Source: Massospora cicadina (lineage: Eukaryota; Entomophthoromycota; Entomophthoromycetes; Entomophthorales; Entomophthoraceae). Taken from it: a stretch of DNA of 64,000 nt. Positions 10,971-22,399 of the stretch are shown here, one piece after another. The notes beneath the pieces were generated by a model, which saw only the letters and a list, made by a program, of their open reading frames with translations, was not told the DNA's origin and made no database searches. The stretch is taken from assembly GCA_022478985.1 (NCBI GenBank), contig JAKSZP010017424.1, positions 32,532 to 96,531 on the forward strand. The letters run 5' to 3'. The translations under genes were made by a program, and so were the position numbers. How positions within the stretch are numbered: the stretch's first letter is position 1; the number at the start of each line of letters is the position of its first letter.

Positions 10971-10982
10971 ATGCAATGGTCA

Positions 10983-12798
10983 ATCTCTCTTTAACCGCTC
11001 AAAGTCACTTTTTGAGCGATTTTAAATTTAAGTCTTATTTATCCACAGCCGTCTGCCCAAACCTATTCTTTGATGTCCTTGGCTCTGCCGCCTGCTACCC
11101 CAGTGTGGGGCAGCAGTGCACCCCCACCTAGCGTTTTCCGCCCTGCAGGCAAGCACGTTCAGACAGGTTCAAACAGCCCGCCCACTGCTTCCAACCGTTT
11201 TGTCCCCCCATGAGACTTAGCGCTCCACCTGGCGCGCGTCCACCCTTCTCGCCCCCATCCTCTCGCCCTCCCCCGCTCTGCTATTCGCTATTGCCTCAGA
11301 GTGGACTATGGGCGTTTGTTCCCACATGCTGATAAGGCAATTATTGACCTAGCCACTACAGCCTTTGCGCCAGCTGGCTTTATAGACTTCCGCCCTTTTA
11401 AGGGCTACTTTGACGTTGGGTTCCAATCTGAGGAGGATGCTGAAGCGGCAGCACAAACTCCTCTAATTCATACAAAAACCCCATTCCCACAACCCATACT
11501 CGCCTCCCTTTAGACACCACGCTAGTGGTATCCTTTGAAAATCTTCCATCCCACCTTCCACCTCAGGTTTTGTATGACCAGTTGGTCGCGGGGCTCATGG
11601 CTTATGGCACTCAGACTAACCTCATCTTTGCCATTCCATCTGGTGCAGAACGCCTTGCTGCTCCTCATGCAACAGCCACCATCATACCACACCACCCTAC
11701 CATAGCCCAACAAATCCCACCCCGCGCTAGTGTGACTGCAGCGCCTGATCATTTTTTTGGGCTCAGGTCAATAATGGTAGGCAGATTTGTTCCCACTGCT
11801 TTGGCCTCGACCATGCAAAAAGAGCGTGCCCTAAGGCCAAATCCGCTGATGCAGCTTCTGAGCCCCCCTCTGGAGGTTCAATATGGGGCGCTTTGCTGCC
11901 CCCTCCCACCCTACCAGCCAATCAGAGCAATGCTTGGACCAACATTCGCACCCAAGCAGCTGCCCATTCGCCCAATCCTACCCACTCAAATTTAAACGCC
12001 ACTATTCCAGTGAACCAAAATCCATGGGATCCATTGGCTGAAACTGACGAATCAGGTAATATCCTCATTAGTAAGCATACAGGTCAACCTCTCTGCCAAG
12101 GCAATTATGGTTGGGCAGAATTTTTCCTTTCTGACTTTGATGAAACCCCTACCTCTCGCCATTTTGCTCTTCTGCCCAATACAGCTCCCTACCAAAGTGA
12201 TCACCAGCTCACCTTAGCTGCGGTGGCCTCTCCTCAGTGCCCAAAACTATGCACTGTGGTGGCCCAGTCAGTGGCTCAGCTCCAGCATGGCCTGCCCACC
12301 ATCTTCTTCCCCCCAACTTCCCCGAATCTCCCTGCAGTGACATCTCAAAACTATTTGATGATGCTGAAATCACTGTTATGAATGTTGCAACGCTTGCTTC
12401 ATTCAACCCCTCAGCCAAAATCACCCGCCACAGTATCTCCCTTTTCACCCAATTTCCTGAAGCCCACAAAGAAGCTGAAGTTCTCCTCGCAGCTTTTGTT
12501 GAAACACTTTCCCATCATTAATTTGATGCAGAAGTGGAAAACTCCTACTACGCTGACCTCAGCCCCCACTATGCAGATGCCCCAACGCCCTGGCTCTCTG
12601 CTCTGATCCGGTACTGTAACCAACACCCCTTGATCAAGGTGGGTCTTTCTGAAAACCAACCCCCCGACCCCTCCTCACCCTCTGCCATGGTGGGTTAAGC
12701 AGTTTCTGCTTCCCACCTGGTTAGTAGTTTGTTTTGCCGTTTTGAGTGTTGTGATTGGTATGTCTGTCCCTGGTTGGCATATCTCAAATAAATCGAAA
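10983..12798 (+). mobile_element. ORF1-only LINE-like element H2
   Basis: About 1.82 kb between ATGCAATGGTCA (10971-10982) and ATGCAATGTTCA (12799-12810), a 12-bp duplication with one mismatch. It has the same plan as H1: short 5' leader, one ORF1-type gene, 3' untranslated region and shared tail TGTCTGTCCCTGGTTGGC, then ATATCTCAAATAAAT (12761-12794). No reverse transcriptase or endonuclease sequence is present, and the intact-length duplications argue against simple 5' truncation of a longer LINE. Confidence 0.85.
11073..12698 (+). pseudogene. H2 ORF1-like protein, best-preserved plus-strand copy
   Basis: Begins M-S-L-A-L-P-P-A at 11073 and ends at TAA 12696-12698. The RRM-like core reads 'VDYGRLFPHADKAIIDLA' then 'GFIDFRPFKGYFDVGFQSEE' (about 11300-11440). 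The knuckle CSHCFGLDHAKRAC is complete (C-X2-C-X4-H-X4-C, about 11786-11827). A 'NQNPWDPLAETDESGN' block follows near 12016-12060. Breaks include TGA at about 11209 in 'VPP-stop-DL', where a CGA arginine codon would fit, a stop at 11511, and a frameshift before the knuckle. The homologous H and LINE-1 knuckles suggest a nucleic-acid-binding chaperone. The function is inferred from family architecture only. Confidence 0.75.
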
Positions 12799-13159
12799 AT
12801 GCAATGTTCAGGATCCACCTTTTTGAGGGACTACCTGGCAAAAAGTCTATCAGGTAATTTAATAGTTTATTTGTAGAATGCACCATCTTTGTTGATAATC
12901 CTTAGGAGGTTATTTCCATGAACTTTGATATATAAAAGTCGAAAAATTTATGAAAAAGATCTAGTAAAGTTTGCAAACTATTTCCTAAACAATAGTAAAA
13001 ATAACACAAATTTTTTTCACTAAAACTGTACTCATATTTGTTAACTTTTGATAGTAATTTTTCAAAACATTTCTTTCTCGTTGCAATCACTTTTGCAACC
13101 TATTCAATTCAAGTCTGAATCTAGTTTGATAATCTCGCAGAGGAGATTAGTCTGCGCCC

Positions 13160-14576
13160 ATGTCAGGGAGAAGTTGGGCAAGTAAGGTAAGAGGAGCAGG
13201 TGGAAGGCCCACAGCCTCAAACGTTTGAAAACGCCCGGGAGAAACTGGCGGAATAGACAAAAGTTTTAAAAAACTGGAGGTCACTATTTCTCCAGAAATC
13301 TATACATGGCAAGCACGATGCAACCAGTACATCAAAACGCCACACTCCCAGCCACTTTTGTTGGTGGAATATGGAGTCTGCATGTTTCTGGACATCCAAC
13401 AAATGGCTTTATGGGAAAATCTGTGAAAATGTGCACACCTTTTTCCCGACCACAGTGTATGTCGCACCTCACTCCATGTCACGCGGTTGGCTGGACCTAG
13501 GTTTCAAAAACAAAGAGGCAGCAGATGAGGCTGCTGCGGTTCACATAGTGGTCAACCTCCCCGAAGGGCAATGGGTTTGTCAAAACCAAATGCACCAGAT
13601 GGACAAAATCAAACCAAACTTTCCTCACATTTGACTTTTTGCCTACTATGGTAAAATGTGCCATTTTGGAACAACACCTGAAAGATGGTATCACCATATA
13701 TGGTAAAATACAATCTTTCGACATGCAACACTTCACACTGATGCCACACCTGTGCACTGGCAAAGCCATTGCAGTTCTGACCCTGACCAAGGAGATCGTG
13801 AAGGACCTAACCCAAATCCTGCACTCCACTTTTATTAATATCACAGGGCATACCACCCACCCATTCCAGGTGACTGTGGACAGCGCGCCCCCCATCTGCA
13901 CCCACTGTGATGCATTCAGCCATAAGGCGCATGCATGCCCCACCAAGGAGGGCGTCACATTCCAAGAGCACCCCTCGGCAGCCATGGCCAGTGGAGAGGC
14001 GCACTATGAACCAACCACAAGCACCAAAGAGGCTTTCCCATGGGGAGCACAAGGTTGGTACCTACTGATAAAGCCTATCTCCCCGCAAGAGCGGAAGAAG
14101 GCCAGGCAGGCCTTCAGGGCCATGGCCAAGGAAGCGGCCAAAGCCACCACTGCTATCCCGCACATCCAACACCAGGAGGACATTGAAACCTTTGTGGCAG
14201 AAGCAACTCAGGAATCCATCAACCAATCAAATTGGGAAGCCCATGCCAATTGGGCCACTCAATCCAAGGATCCGACGGGGGACTCAATCTCACCCAATCG
14301 TTGTACCCAAGATCCAGTAGAAACTGACTTGGGGCTCATTTAACTGAAAAAATTTTTTTGACCCACTCAATGGTGCACCAAACTCTTCCGCACCACAAAA
14401 ATTTTTCTGACGTCGGGGAAACAAAAGTGAAGGCAAATGCCAATGCAAAACTTTCTGCAAAAATTAACAAAATTACTTATAGTGTTGCTGCAAACATCCG
14501 CGCTGCTGTGAAGGCCTGTGGGGATCTAGAGGAGGCTAGTGGGCCTGGGTGCCCACCCCTCACACCTAAGGTGTGA
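13160..14576 (+). pseudogene. LINE-A ORF1 (RRM-like + CCHC), broken
   Basis: Start ATG at 13160 gives M-S-G-R-S-W-A-S-K, matching the starts of LINE-B (27482) and LINE-C (41525). An N-terminal region with 'AVYVAPHSMSHGWLDLGF'-type sequence (about 13455-13505) and 'NKEAADEAAAVHIVV' resembles the RRM-like core of the H elements. A knuckle APPICTHCDAFSHKAHACP follows at about 13885-13940 (C-X2-C-X4-H-X4-C, intact). The C-terminal part is rich in Ala, Glu and Thr (to about 14340), then a short tail ends at TGA 14574-14576. It is interrupted by frameshifts near 13500 and 13630 and a stop at 14341. Its likely role is RNA binding in the retrotransposition particle. Confidence 0.82.
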
Positions 14577-17500
14577 TGGGGGAAACCTTTACTTTAGGGA
14601 TGTTGAATATCGCTGGACTCAAGGCCTCACCATCCCAGGCTAGAAAACTGAGTTTTTTACAAAAATTTACCCATGGATATCCTAGCCATCAAGGAGTCCC
14701 ACTGTCCACAAGGTTCTGAGGAGGCTTGGAAATCCATGCTCCTACCATCCCTATCCTTTTGGTCAAAGCACTTTGGGGTGCTAATTTGGAGAAAAAATCT
14801 CTTCAAATTTTTATTGTCAAAAACATTCCTAAATGGCTGAGTTCTCATTGTCACTTTCTCGTGGGCTGACGTGGTACATGCAATCATCAACATCTATGCC
14901 CCAAATGGTGCACGAGAGCGTCAGAAATTTTTCTCATCAGTCAAATTCCTCCTGCTACCCCCAGACCCTTTTGTAGTCGGCGACATGAACTGTTGGCTAC
15001 ACTCCAACGGACCAGTGGCCTTCCTCACCCCACGCCCCCCAGGGTCACATAGAACTGCGCGTTCTAAGGCCACCCTCAGGTTAATGGATGCGCTGCTGTG
15101 GCATGCCCCGCTGCTCAAAAACATGATGTGCCCCCACATCCACAACGGCCAATTAAGGTCCATGACCCGCATCAACATTTTCCTAATGCTGACGAAATTC
15201 CAACCCCACATCTCCCACTTTAAAACAAAAAAAGTGGAATTCTCTAACCATTGGATGGTCTCAATAACCTACCACCTACCTGTCACATCTGCTAAGGCCC
15301 CACATTGGTGCAAAATCTGCCCCCCGAGCTTGCATCACCAGGATTTTCACTTGAGTGGAAGATACAACTTTGGCAAAAGAGTTTGTAACGCCGTTTTGCA
15401 TGGACCCCATCTCCACATGGGCAACCTTCAAAGAGGATACCATCCGCCACTCTTGCCACCTCTCCTTCAGACACTCACAAGCCACATCGCAATCATTTCG
15501 CGCACTCTGGCAGAATTGGCACACCTGGAGTCCAATATCCCCGCTACAGGATATAGCCCTGCATGGGGCCAGAAGTGGGCAGAGGCAGCCGCCCACCTCA
15601 ACGCGCTTGAAAGGCAACACAAACATCAGGTTTGTGTTCAATACAGGGCCAAACACATCACAAAGGGTGACAAGTGCACCACATATTTTTTTAAAAAATT
15701 TTGCACCACGCCAGAGCGTGGCCTGCACACAGGTGTAAAGATATGATGATTCCATCGCGGATACACCAGCTGAAGTGGCAATCGAAACACAGAAGTATTA
15801 CTCCAAGCTATACCGATCTGATCCAATTCAGCCAGCCAAAGTGACAGAATTTCTTGACAGAGCCCACATCTGCACCATTTCTCAATACCTGGAAATAATG
15901 AATTTAATTACTCTGAACAAATTATGGAAATCCATATGCGGTGCACCTAACCGGAAATGCCCAGGCCCAGATGGCATCCTATATGAATTCTACAAAATAC
16001 TTCAATATATATCCCCACTGCTGCTCGCTTCACTTAACCAGAGCCTGTTGGATACGCGCCTCCTGCCAGGAGGACAAGAGGCCTTCACCGTCACACTTTT
16101 TCAAAAAAAGGGGATAAGCTAGACTTAGCCAACTGGCGTTCCATTTCTTTAACCAACATGGATACTAAAATTTTAACAAAAATCATGGCTAACCATTTAG
16201 GGATTATAGCATCTGCCACCATCTCCCCAGAGCAATTCAGCTTTATACCCAGAAGGTCGATCTGGGGTAACGTGCACTCTGTGGCTAATGCATCTCAGTC
16301 CACAGCCTCTGAGGCACTTGTATCCTTAGACCAACAGAAGGCCTATGATAGAGTAAACTGGGAATACCTCAGGGCCTGCCTCCATCAATTCTGCTTACCC
16401 CCTCGCTTCATCAACTGGGTGATGCTGCTCACAGAATTTGCAACAATGGCAGTGCATGGCCTTGGCTTCCTAATGGAAGTAGTCCGCCCTCAAAGGGGCT
16501 TGCGATAAGGGGACCCCCTCAGCCCCCTCTTATACAACTTCAGCCTTGACCCACTACTGCGAAATGTGAATGCCCAACTCACTGGGGTTCATGTGCCAGG
16601 CCAAGCCCCAATCAATATGATGGCGTTCGCAGATGATTGTGTGGTTGGGGTGTCTAATAGTCAAGATGCATGCGCACTTGAAGCTCTCATCCAGGAGTTT
16701 TCCCGGGTAAGTAACGTGGCACTGCATGCTTCCAAAACCAAAATCATCCTCCTTGGTCAGTCTCATAACTGCTGGGCCCCAGCAATTAGTTCCCAACCCA
16801 GCCCATCTGCTCGCCCATGTCCTCGCCCTACAAGCTCAACACACACCGCCCCACTGGTGCTCCCCTTCATGCCACGCCCTACCATAGGACCGGTACGCCA
16901 TCTGGGCGTGTGGATGGAGGCAGGCAGATACGCGTCAGCAGTAATAGAGAGCCATATTCTGGACAAGGTGACGAAGCGAATCGCCTCTCTCAGAGTCCAC
17001 CCTACTTCCCTTACTGGCAGGGTTGTTTTAGCTAACTCTATGCTCCTCTCCAAAGTCTGGTTTGGAGCCCACGCCATCCCTTTCTCCCCAAGCTTCCCTT
17101 AAATCCTTGTATGCCCTGCTGCAAGGATGGCTTTGGTCAGGCCGCCCTCCACCAGTATGGCTAGAGGTCATGTTTGGCCCTCATCATCATGGTGCCATTG
17201 GTCTACTCGACTTCAGAGCCCATGCTGCCAAGATCTTGGGTACCTGGATATCAGCCGTCACCGCCCCTATGCTCCCCTCCCAACACTGGTCCCGCACGGC
17301 CTGCCCAACTTCTCCTGAGCCTTGGGCCTCAACAATCCATCGAACCCCCACTCCCTGATGAAATACCTGGCTTCACACCTATTGGCCACAGGTCCTCACG
17401 GTACTAAAACCCACTACAAACTAATCCTACTCCCCATGCGGAGCACTGAGTGGAGAATTTGTATTAGCGAACATACAGCCCAGAGAGGCCGCCCCTCTCC

Positions 17501-18238
17501 TCAGTTCACACAAGAGGTACAGGGGCTACCCATCCAAAATGGCATGATCCCCATATAAACCCATGTCCTATCCAGGGTGGACTACCTGGACATGATGGAC
17601 ATCCCTTACTCCATTGAGACCCAAAAAACCATCTGGAAATACGCTCACCACCCTCTGGTGCAGCCTCAAATCCGCTCCCACGTGTGTTACTGCCTGAGGC
17701 GGGTGTACCATACAGCTGAGCGCTCTAACGCTTTACACTCATCCTGTGTCGTGTGTGGCCAGTATGGAACGCTGTTCCACCGCCTGGAGAAGTGCCCTAC
17801 CTCAAAAGTAATATGGCGCAAAGTTCAACGTTTACTGGGCTAGGATCAAACGCATCCCTTCAGTCTGTCAATAGATATGTTTGCTCTATCAATGGCCTCC
17901 TCCCTTCCACCCTCCCTCCGTGCTTTGGTGGTTGCAAGCCATGTGGACCATCCACACGATTGTCTTAGATGCCATCGCAGGCTCCACCCCCACCCTCCCA
18001 GAAGCTGTCCACAGATTCCAGTCTCATTTGGTGGACCACTTTCAAGCATGGATGTTTGGATACCTCCCACTGCGCCGCTGACAGCTGGTATCCTCCTGGT
18101 TCCCAGTTTGGTTCAACAAATCAGACCCCTTCCTCCACACGTGTTCAATTGTGGCTACGGCCCCTTCATGCGTTCCCTCCCCTTCCCCATAAGTGGCGTT
18201 CCCGCTGACAACAAGAAATAGCATCGCTTCTCTGGTAT
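14576..18238 (+). pseudogene. LINE-A ORF2: endonuclease-reverse transcriptase, broken
   Basis: The start ATG (14576-14578) shares its A with the ORF1 stop (TGATG). An APE-like endonuclease occupies about 14590-15300: 'LNIAGLKASPSQARKLSF', a decayed QESHC (here KESHC near 14690) and VGDMNCWLHS near 14978. Reverse transcriptase blocks follow: 'KCPGPDGILYEFYK' near 15955, 'FSFIPRRSIWGN' near 16238, 'LDQQKAYDRVNWEYL' near 16327, 'RPQRGLR-stop-GDPLSP' near 16485 and the catalytic FADD at 16627-16638. After the thumb comes a C-terminal CVVCGQYGTLFHRLEKCP (about 17741-17795), a zinc-binding-like segment. The TAA before GDPLSP replaces the CAA seen in LINE-B. There are several frameshifts. The protein would nick DNA and prime reverse transcription there. 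Confidence 0.88.
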
Positions 18239-18339
18239 GCCTTCCCTGGTACTAAGTTTTGTCTCTTCTGAGTCATATTTGGAAGTGTCCATCCCATGGT
18301 CGGCCTTCCCCGCAATAAATTCAGAGTTGATAGTAATTT

Positions 18340-19125
18340 CATCTCAGCCGGTTTACAATGTTGCACTGGTCACCCATGTGTACTAAGATATTATCTTTTG
18401 TAAAGGTTATTTTAGGGCTAAGTCAGTATAACTTTATATCTGCCTATAATTCAGGTATCCTATTCAGTCATGTAATCATTTCTTTTTGTAAAGTCTTACT
18501 CATTACTTTTTTTGTATAATTAAAATACGTTTTTAATATATCTAATCTTTTAAGGATATACTTATAGTCTTACATGTATTCTTAAAATTAGTGAGAGGAT
18601 TTGGGGAGCCCAAGTTGAATCTGATTACACATTGGTAGGTTCTGATCAGTCACCAGAGTAACTAAGCAACTGCTGCAAGTGTGGCTAACAAGTCCTCTAG
18701 TTGACGAGAAAAAGGCCATATTTGCAGATGCAACAAAATGGCCTCAGCGGTCTTCATGGTGCAGAAAAATGAGAAAGATGGCAAAGTGGAAATGGCGGGA
18801 GTGACAAAGATATATTTATAAAATCAAACAACTCTTATAAACAAAATTCCAATACCCTCACTAGTAAGGGAATTAGCCCTTATATAGAAAAAAAGAGGGG
18901 TTACAGTTTGTGACATTGTTCTTAGGTTCTGTGGCTCTGGGTCAGCATCGTCTCCAGCTGCAGGGTTCCAGGGCTTGCGCTTGAGGGGAAAGAGTCAGTT
19001 TACAAATTGGCGCGAGAACCGAGGATGGGAGAGGCTAATTTGCATGGTGGCGCAAGTTCTGAGCTTGGGGGAGTTGATGGGGCACGCCATGTTGGCTTCC
19101 CCCAACTTAGTTTCCTTTAATTTTT
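18340..19125. other. Unassigned, LTR-like stretch
   Basis: No coding similarity. About 18640-19110 is richer in GC than its surroundings. On the minus strand it contains CTATATAAGGGC (near 18880) and, downstream, TTTATAAATATATC, an arrangement like an LTR promoter. I could not find matching ends or a second copy in this window. Confidence 0.3.
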
Positions 19126-19129
19126 TTAG

Positions 19130-21030
19130 TTTCCTAAATTGAGGTGCTCTCCATCTTTGAAGGTCCATTGCTTTATCTTTTTAGTATTAGTGGTGCCCAA
19201 CCCAAAAGGGGGAGCCGCCACGCATCTTTATTTGCAAATGGGCCAAACAAAGGGATTATCATAAATTAAAAAATTCTTACTATAGCCCCTAGGTTATCAG
19301 CCTAGGAAGCTATATCAGATGGCGAGGAGGCTTTGAGGAAGCATTTGTCCGGCGCCCACTTTAGCTGGCAGACCATGGCGGACAGCATTGTGGTGGGAGC
19401 ATCAGCAACATGAGGCATAAGGAGGTATATTTGGGGGTTTTCTTCATTAATGAGGCTGGCGGTGTCCATCAACTCAATGTATTGAGCAAGTTGATGCTCA
19501 GCAAAATTGATGAGAGCTGGCACACAAGTAATGACTTTATGTGCTGTTGGGTTTGTATATAATTGGGGTCAAAAAGAGAAGTTTTTTCTGCATAGATGCA
19601 AGTGTGGCTCGCACCAAAAGCAAGCTCCTCAATTTTGTACTTCGCATCTTCCTCAAAATCATGAGGAAAATTGGGGATAGGATATCCTCAACAAGGGGCT
19701 CCATTGCCCCTGGAGTTGCTGGTGGAGGAGGGTGTTGGCTGGGGCAGCTGCAGCCACAACTGCAATATCATTGATATTTTTATAAATGGGAAACCCATTT
19801 TTTGGATGAAAACAGTGGGAATGTGATTCAGGAAGGTCAATGAAGAACTCCTTTAAAGCAAAATTGGGTTTCACATGGCACAGCCGTCCATCCTCCTCAA
19901 TCCATTTGAGAGCCTCAAATGGATTGGATTCAGCCAGCGCTGGGCCAGCCACTAGAATTGGGGCTGTGGCCAGAGCTGATTGACCACATGCTGTCTACCA
20001 TGGCAGCTCAGCTGAAACTGGTTCAACCATCAACTCAGGATTCCATAATCCAGTTAAATTTTCAAAATTTAGTATTTTTTTAAATCTTGATTGGCTGATG
20101 CTTTTGAAGCAGCTCCAGGAATTCCCTGACATTGGGAGTGGGAGGATCAAGCCCCATTTAAAAAATTGGGGCGAGGAAGCCGCCAGGGCAGCACCCAGGC
20201 CCTGGGCAGTAGATGCAGCAGAAGTGGCAACCATGGGGCACTTGCACTTCAAGTGGTCAAGCTTAAAGCATAAGGGGCAAATGGCGTGGCCATTTTTGGT
20301 GCGCGCCCAGAATGGGTGATCCGGGCAGATCTGATCACAGTGCGGGGGGAATTGTGAGGTGAGAGTTTCAATGAAATGGGCAGATCATTTGCAAAGGCGT
20401 GAGGCCCTGCCAAATGATCTGCCCCATTGGAAACTACAAACTGAACATGGGGTCTGCGCCATAAATGGCCAAACCCTCCATGAGCTTGTGGCAGAGGCGT
20501 TCAGGGGGAAAGGAAAGAGGGCAACCTGGCGAACTGGACCACCAAAGTGGTCTCATCCGGGAGCTGGGTGCAAATGGTGGGAATGGGAAATTTCTATAAA
20601 TGATTTGCAGCTTGGCTGCTGTCGCTGCATCAGCTTCTGAACAGAATCTGAGGTTGAAATACCCCTTAAAGGGGCGGAAGTCAATAAAACTGGCGGGTTT
20701 GAAAACTTCTGTGGCCATCTCAATGATGGCTGCGCTTGCATATGGGAAAAGTTTCCCATATTTGACCCAGAGGCTGAAATGCAAATTGCTCCGTGGGAGC
20801 ACCAAAGGGCTCTGGAGCACCGCCTGAGAGATAGCGAGATGGTGGGCCAAGTCCTGAGGGGGAACATAACACCTGGTAGCGTTGGGAGGGCTAGCAGAGC
20901 CAGCCCTGGCGCGCTTTGGCGGTGGCTGAAAGATGCCAGATGGCGGCACACCACCACCCCAAGCCAGGGCAGCAGGCATTGATTGCATTGACATCAGTAA
21001 GGTTTGTCTTGATTGAGCAGTTGTTTTTTG
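19130..21030 (-). mobile_element. ORF1-only LINE-like element H3
   Basis: Minus-strand relative of H1, H2 and H4: aligned start region, RRM-like core, CCHC knuckle and conserved 'ESNPFEALKWIEEDG' block, in the same order and spacing. The 3' tail (about 19134-19171) is only weakly like the shared tail (minus strand ...GAGCACCTCAATTTAGG). I could not find a clear target-site duplication, so both ends are approximate. It is more distant from H1/H2 than those are from each other. Confidence 0.72.
19220..20994 (-). pseudogene. H3 ORF1-like protein, broken
   Basis: Longest open piece of the H family: 186 codons from ATG 20994. It begins M-S-M-Q-S-M-P-A-A-L-A-W and continues through 'VKYGKLFPYASAAIIEMA' and 'SFIDFRPFKGYFNLRF'. 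It stays open to about 20434. A further frame carries an intact knuckle CPLCFKLDHLKCKC near 20240-20285, then a Ser/Ala-rich linker (20252-19995). Next comes 'AESNPFEALKWIEEDGRLC' and a C-terminal half (19952-19302). Frameshifts separate these blocks. It is probably an RNA-binding LINE ORF1-type protein. The end near 19220 is estimated from alignment with H1. Confidence 0.72.
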
Positions 21031-22297
21031 TATTTTTTAAAAATCCAAATTTTGCTTCAATTTGGGTATTGAAGCGAAAGAAAGATTTTTAGGTTTATTG
21101 CTTTATAAAAGGGTATTTATAAAATTCTTATAAAAGGAAAATTGTGGAAATAGTGGGAGAATGGCTAAAATCAGGGTTATAATTTTCAATATTCCTTGGC
21201 AAAATCATTTTTTCATATATATGATGTCATAAAAGTAGCACACTTTTAAAAATTTTTAACTTTATAAAATGGGTGGCGGTACTGAGGGACTTACCTGGGT
21301 ACTTCTAACGTCTTGATAAAGATGAGGGATTTCTCTACACAGGAGCTTAACCTTTTCAAAATACCAAGTGCTAAGCAGGAGGGGTATTGGAAGTGGGAAC
21401 AAATATAGGATATTTGTAATATAGAATTGCCTTTTTCTACCTGAAAAAGGGGTAGTAGGCACCACCTAGCTTCTTGTCCTTAGTGGAAGTCCTTATAATT
21501 AGTTTTTAACCTCAATTGTTTAACCATTATACTATAGCTAATATATAGGACCAGATAGTACTATAAAAGAATGCAGTTGAAGTATAGAAGTATAGAAGTA
21601 TAGAGACTCACTATGTTTATGATACCAAATTAATATAAAAAATAGTTGTTGAGTATCTATATAAACTTTATATCAAAGAAAATTAAAATTGATATGCGGT
21701 CTTTGGCCACTATTGATACTTTTTTAGATAAGATTGTATGAGAAATCCAATTCTGAGATAAGTAATAACAATACCCTTCTAAATGTTCTGAGAGAAAGCT
21801 ATTATTTACAAAATTCTACTTTTTTATATTATCAAACAAATTTTATGTAAGGTAGGAACATCCTAGGCATTGTTCATTAACAAATTTTTTATAAAAGAGG
21901 CTAATAAAGTGTAATAATTTTTACATAACCGTTTTCACATATTGACATGAAATACTCTAAATATAAGCTTTAGTAGGCTAATTTTTGCCTTTTTGGTTTT
22001 ATCAGAGGCATTTTATTAAGTCATCTTTACCCAGATATCATGTTTTGTAATTTTTGCTTACTCTATAAACAAAGTCCTTTATTAAAACCACAATGGTGTG
22101 TGAGCTTAAAGATTATACTTAAGTGTGGTAGATAGACACTACTAAAACTAGGACATCCTCTGCTAGACTGTGCATTTTTATATAAGTATATATTTTGAAA
22201 ATAAGATAGTGTAAAAAACTGTTTGTATAATTTTAAACCAAAGGTGTATGTTATAGGGTGTATTTAAGTATGCGTCTATTATGTAGAGATATATGTA
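21031..22297. other. AT-rich spacer with a short microsatellite
   Basis: No gene recognised. An imperfect GTATAGAA repeat (about three units) lies near 21580-21605. The rest is AT-rich sequence ending at the target-site duplication of LINE-B. Confidence 0.5.
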
Positions 22298-22399
22298 TAG
22301 GGTAAACTGATTTTTTTAAATTTATTGTGGGGAAGGCTGACCATGGGATGGACACTTCCAAAATTGACTCGCCTGAGACAACACTTAGTAACAGGGAAG

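Larger units (their letters stand above)
13061..18326 (+). mobile_element. LINE-A, full-length non-LTR retrotransposon (dead)
   Basis: About 5.27 kb between perfect 13-bp duplications TTGATAGTAATTT (13048-13060 and 18327-18339). The two-gene layout is ORF1 with a CCHC knuckle, then ORF2 with APE-type endonuclease, reverse transcriptase and a C-terminal Cys-rich segment. The 3' end TGTCCATCCCATGGTCGGCC, then TTCCCCGCAATAAAT (18286-18320), has no long poly(A). Two more copies of nearly equal length lie on the minus strand (LINE-B, LINE-C). All copies reach the same 5' start (TCTCGTTGCAATCAC-like, from about 13074), so they are not 5'-truncated. Confidence 0.92.

Noticed and set aside
12209..12469. 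Open frames on the strand opposite to H2 (also 11522-11752 and 12411-12659)
   Set aside because: Shadow frames of the H2 ORF1-like gene. They carry none of its motifs.
13497..13985. 162-codon minus-strand frame with a related frame at 40695-41207
   Set aside because: It recurs in LINE copies only because it is antisense to the conserved ORF1 knuckle region.
15276..15755. 159-codon frame on the minus strand in LINE-A
   Set aside because: Antisense to ORF2. The sense strand has recognisable LINE sequence and the antisense product matches no family.
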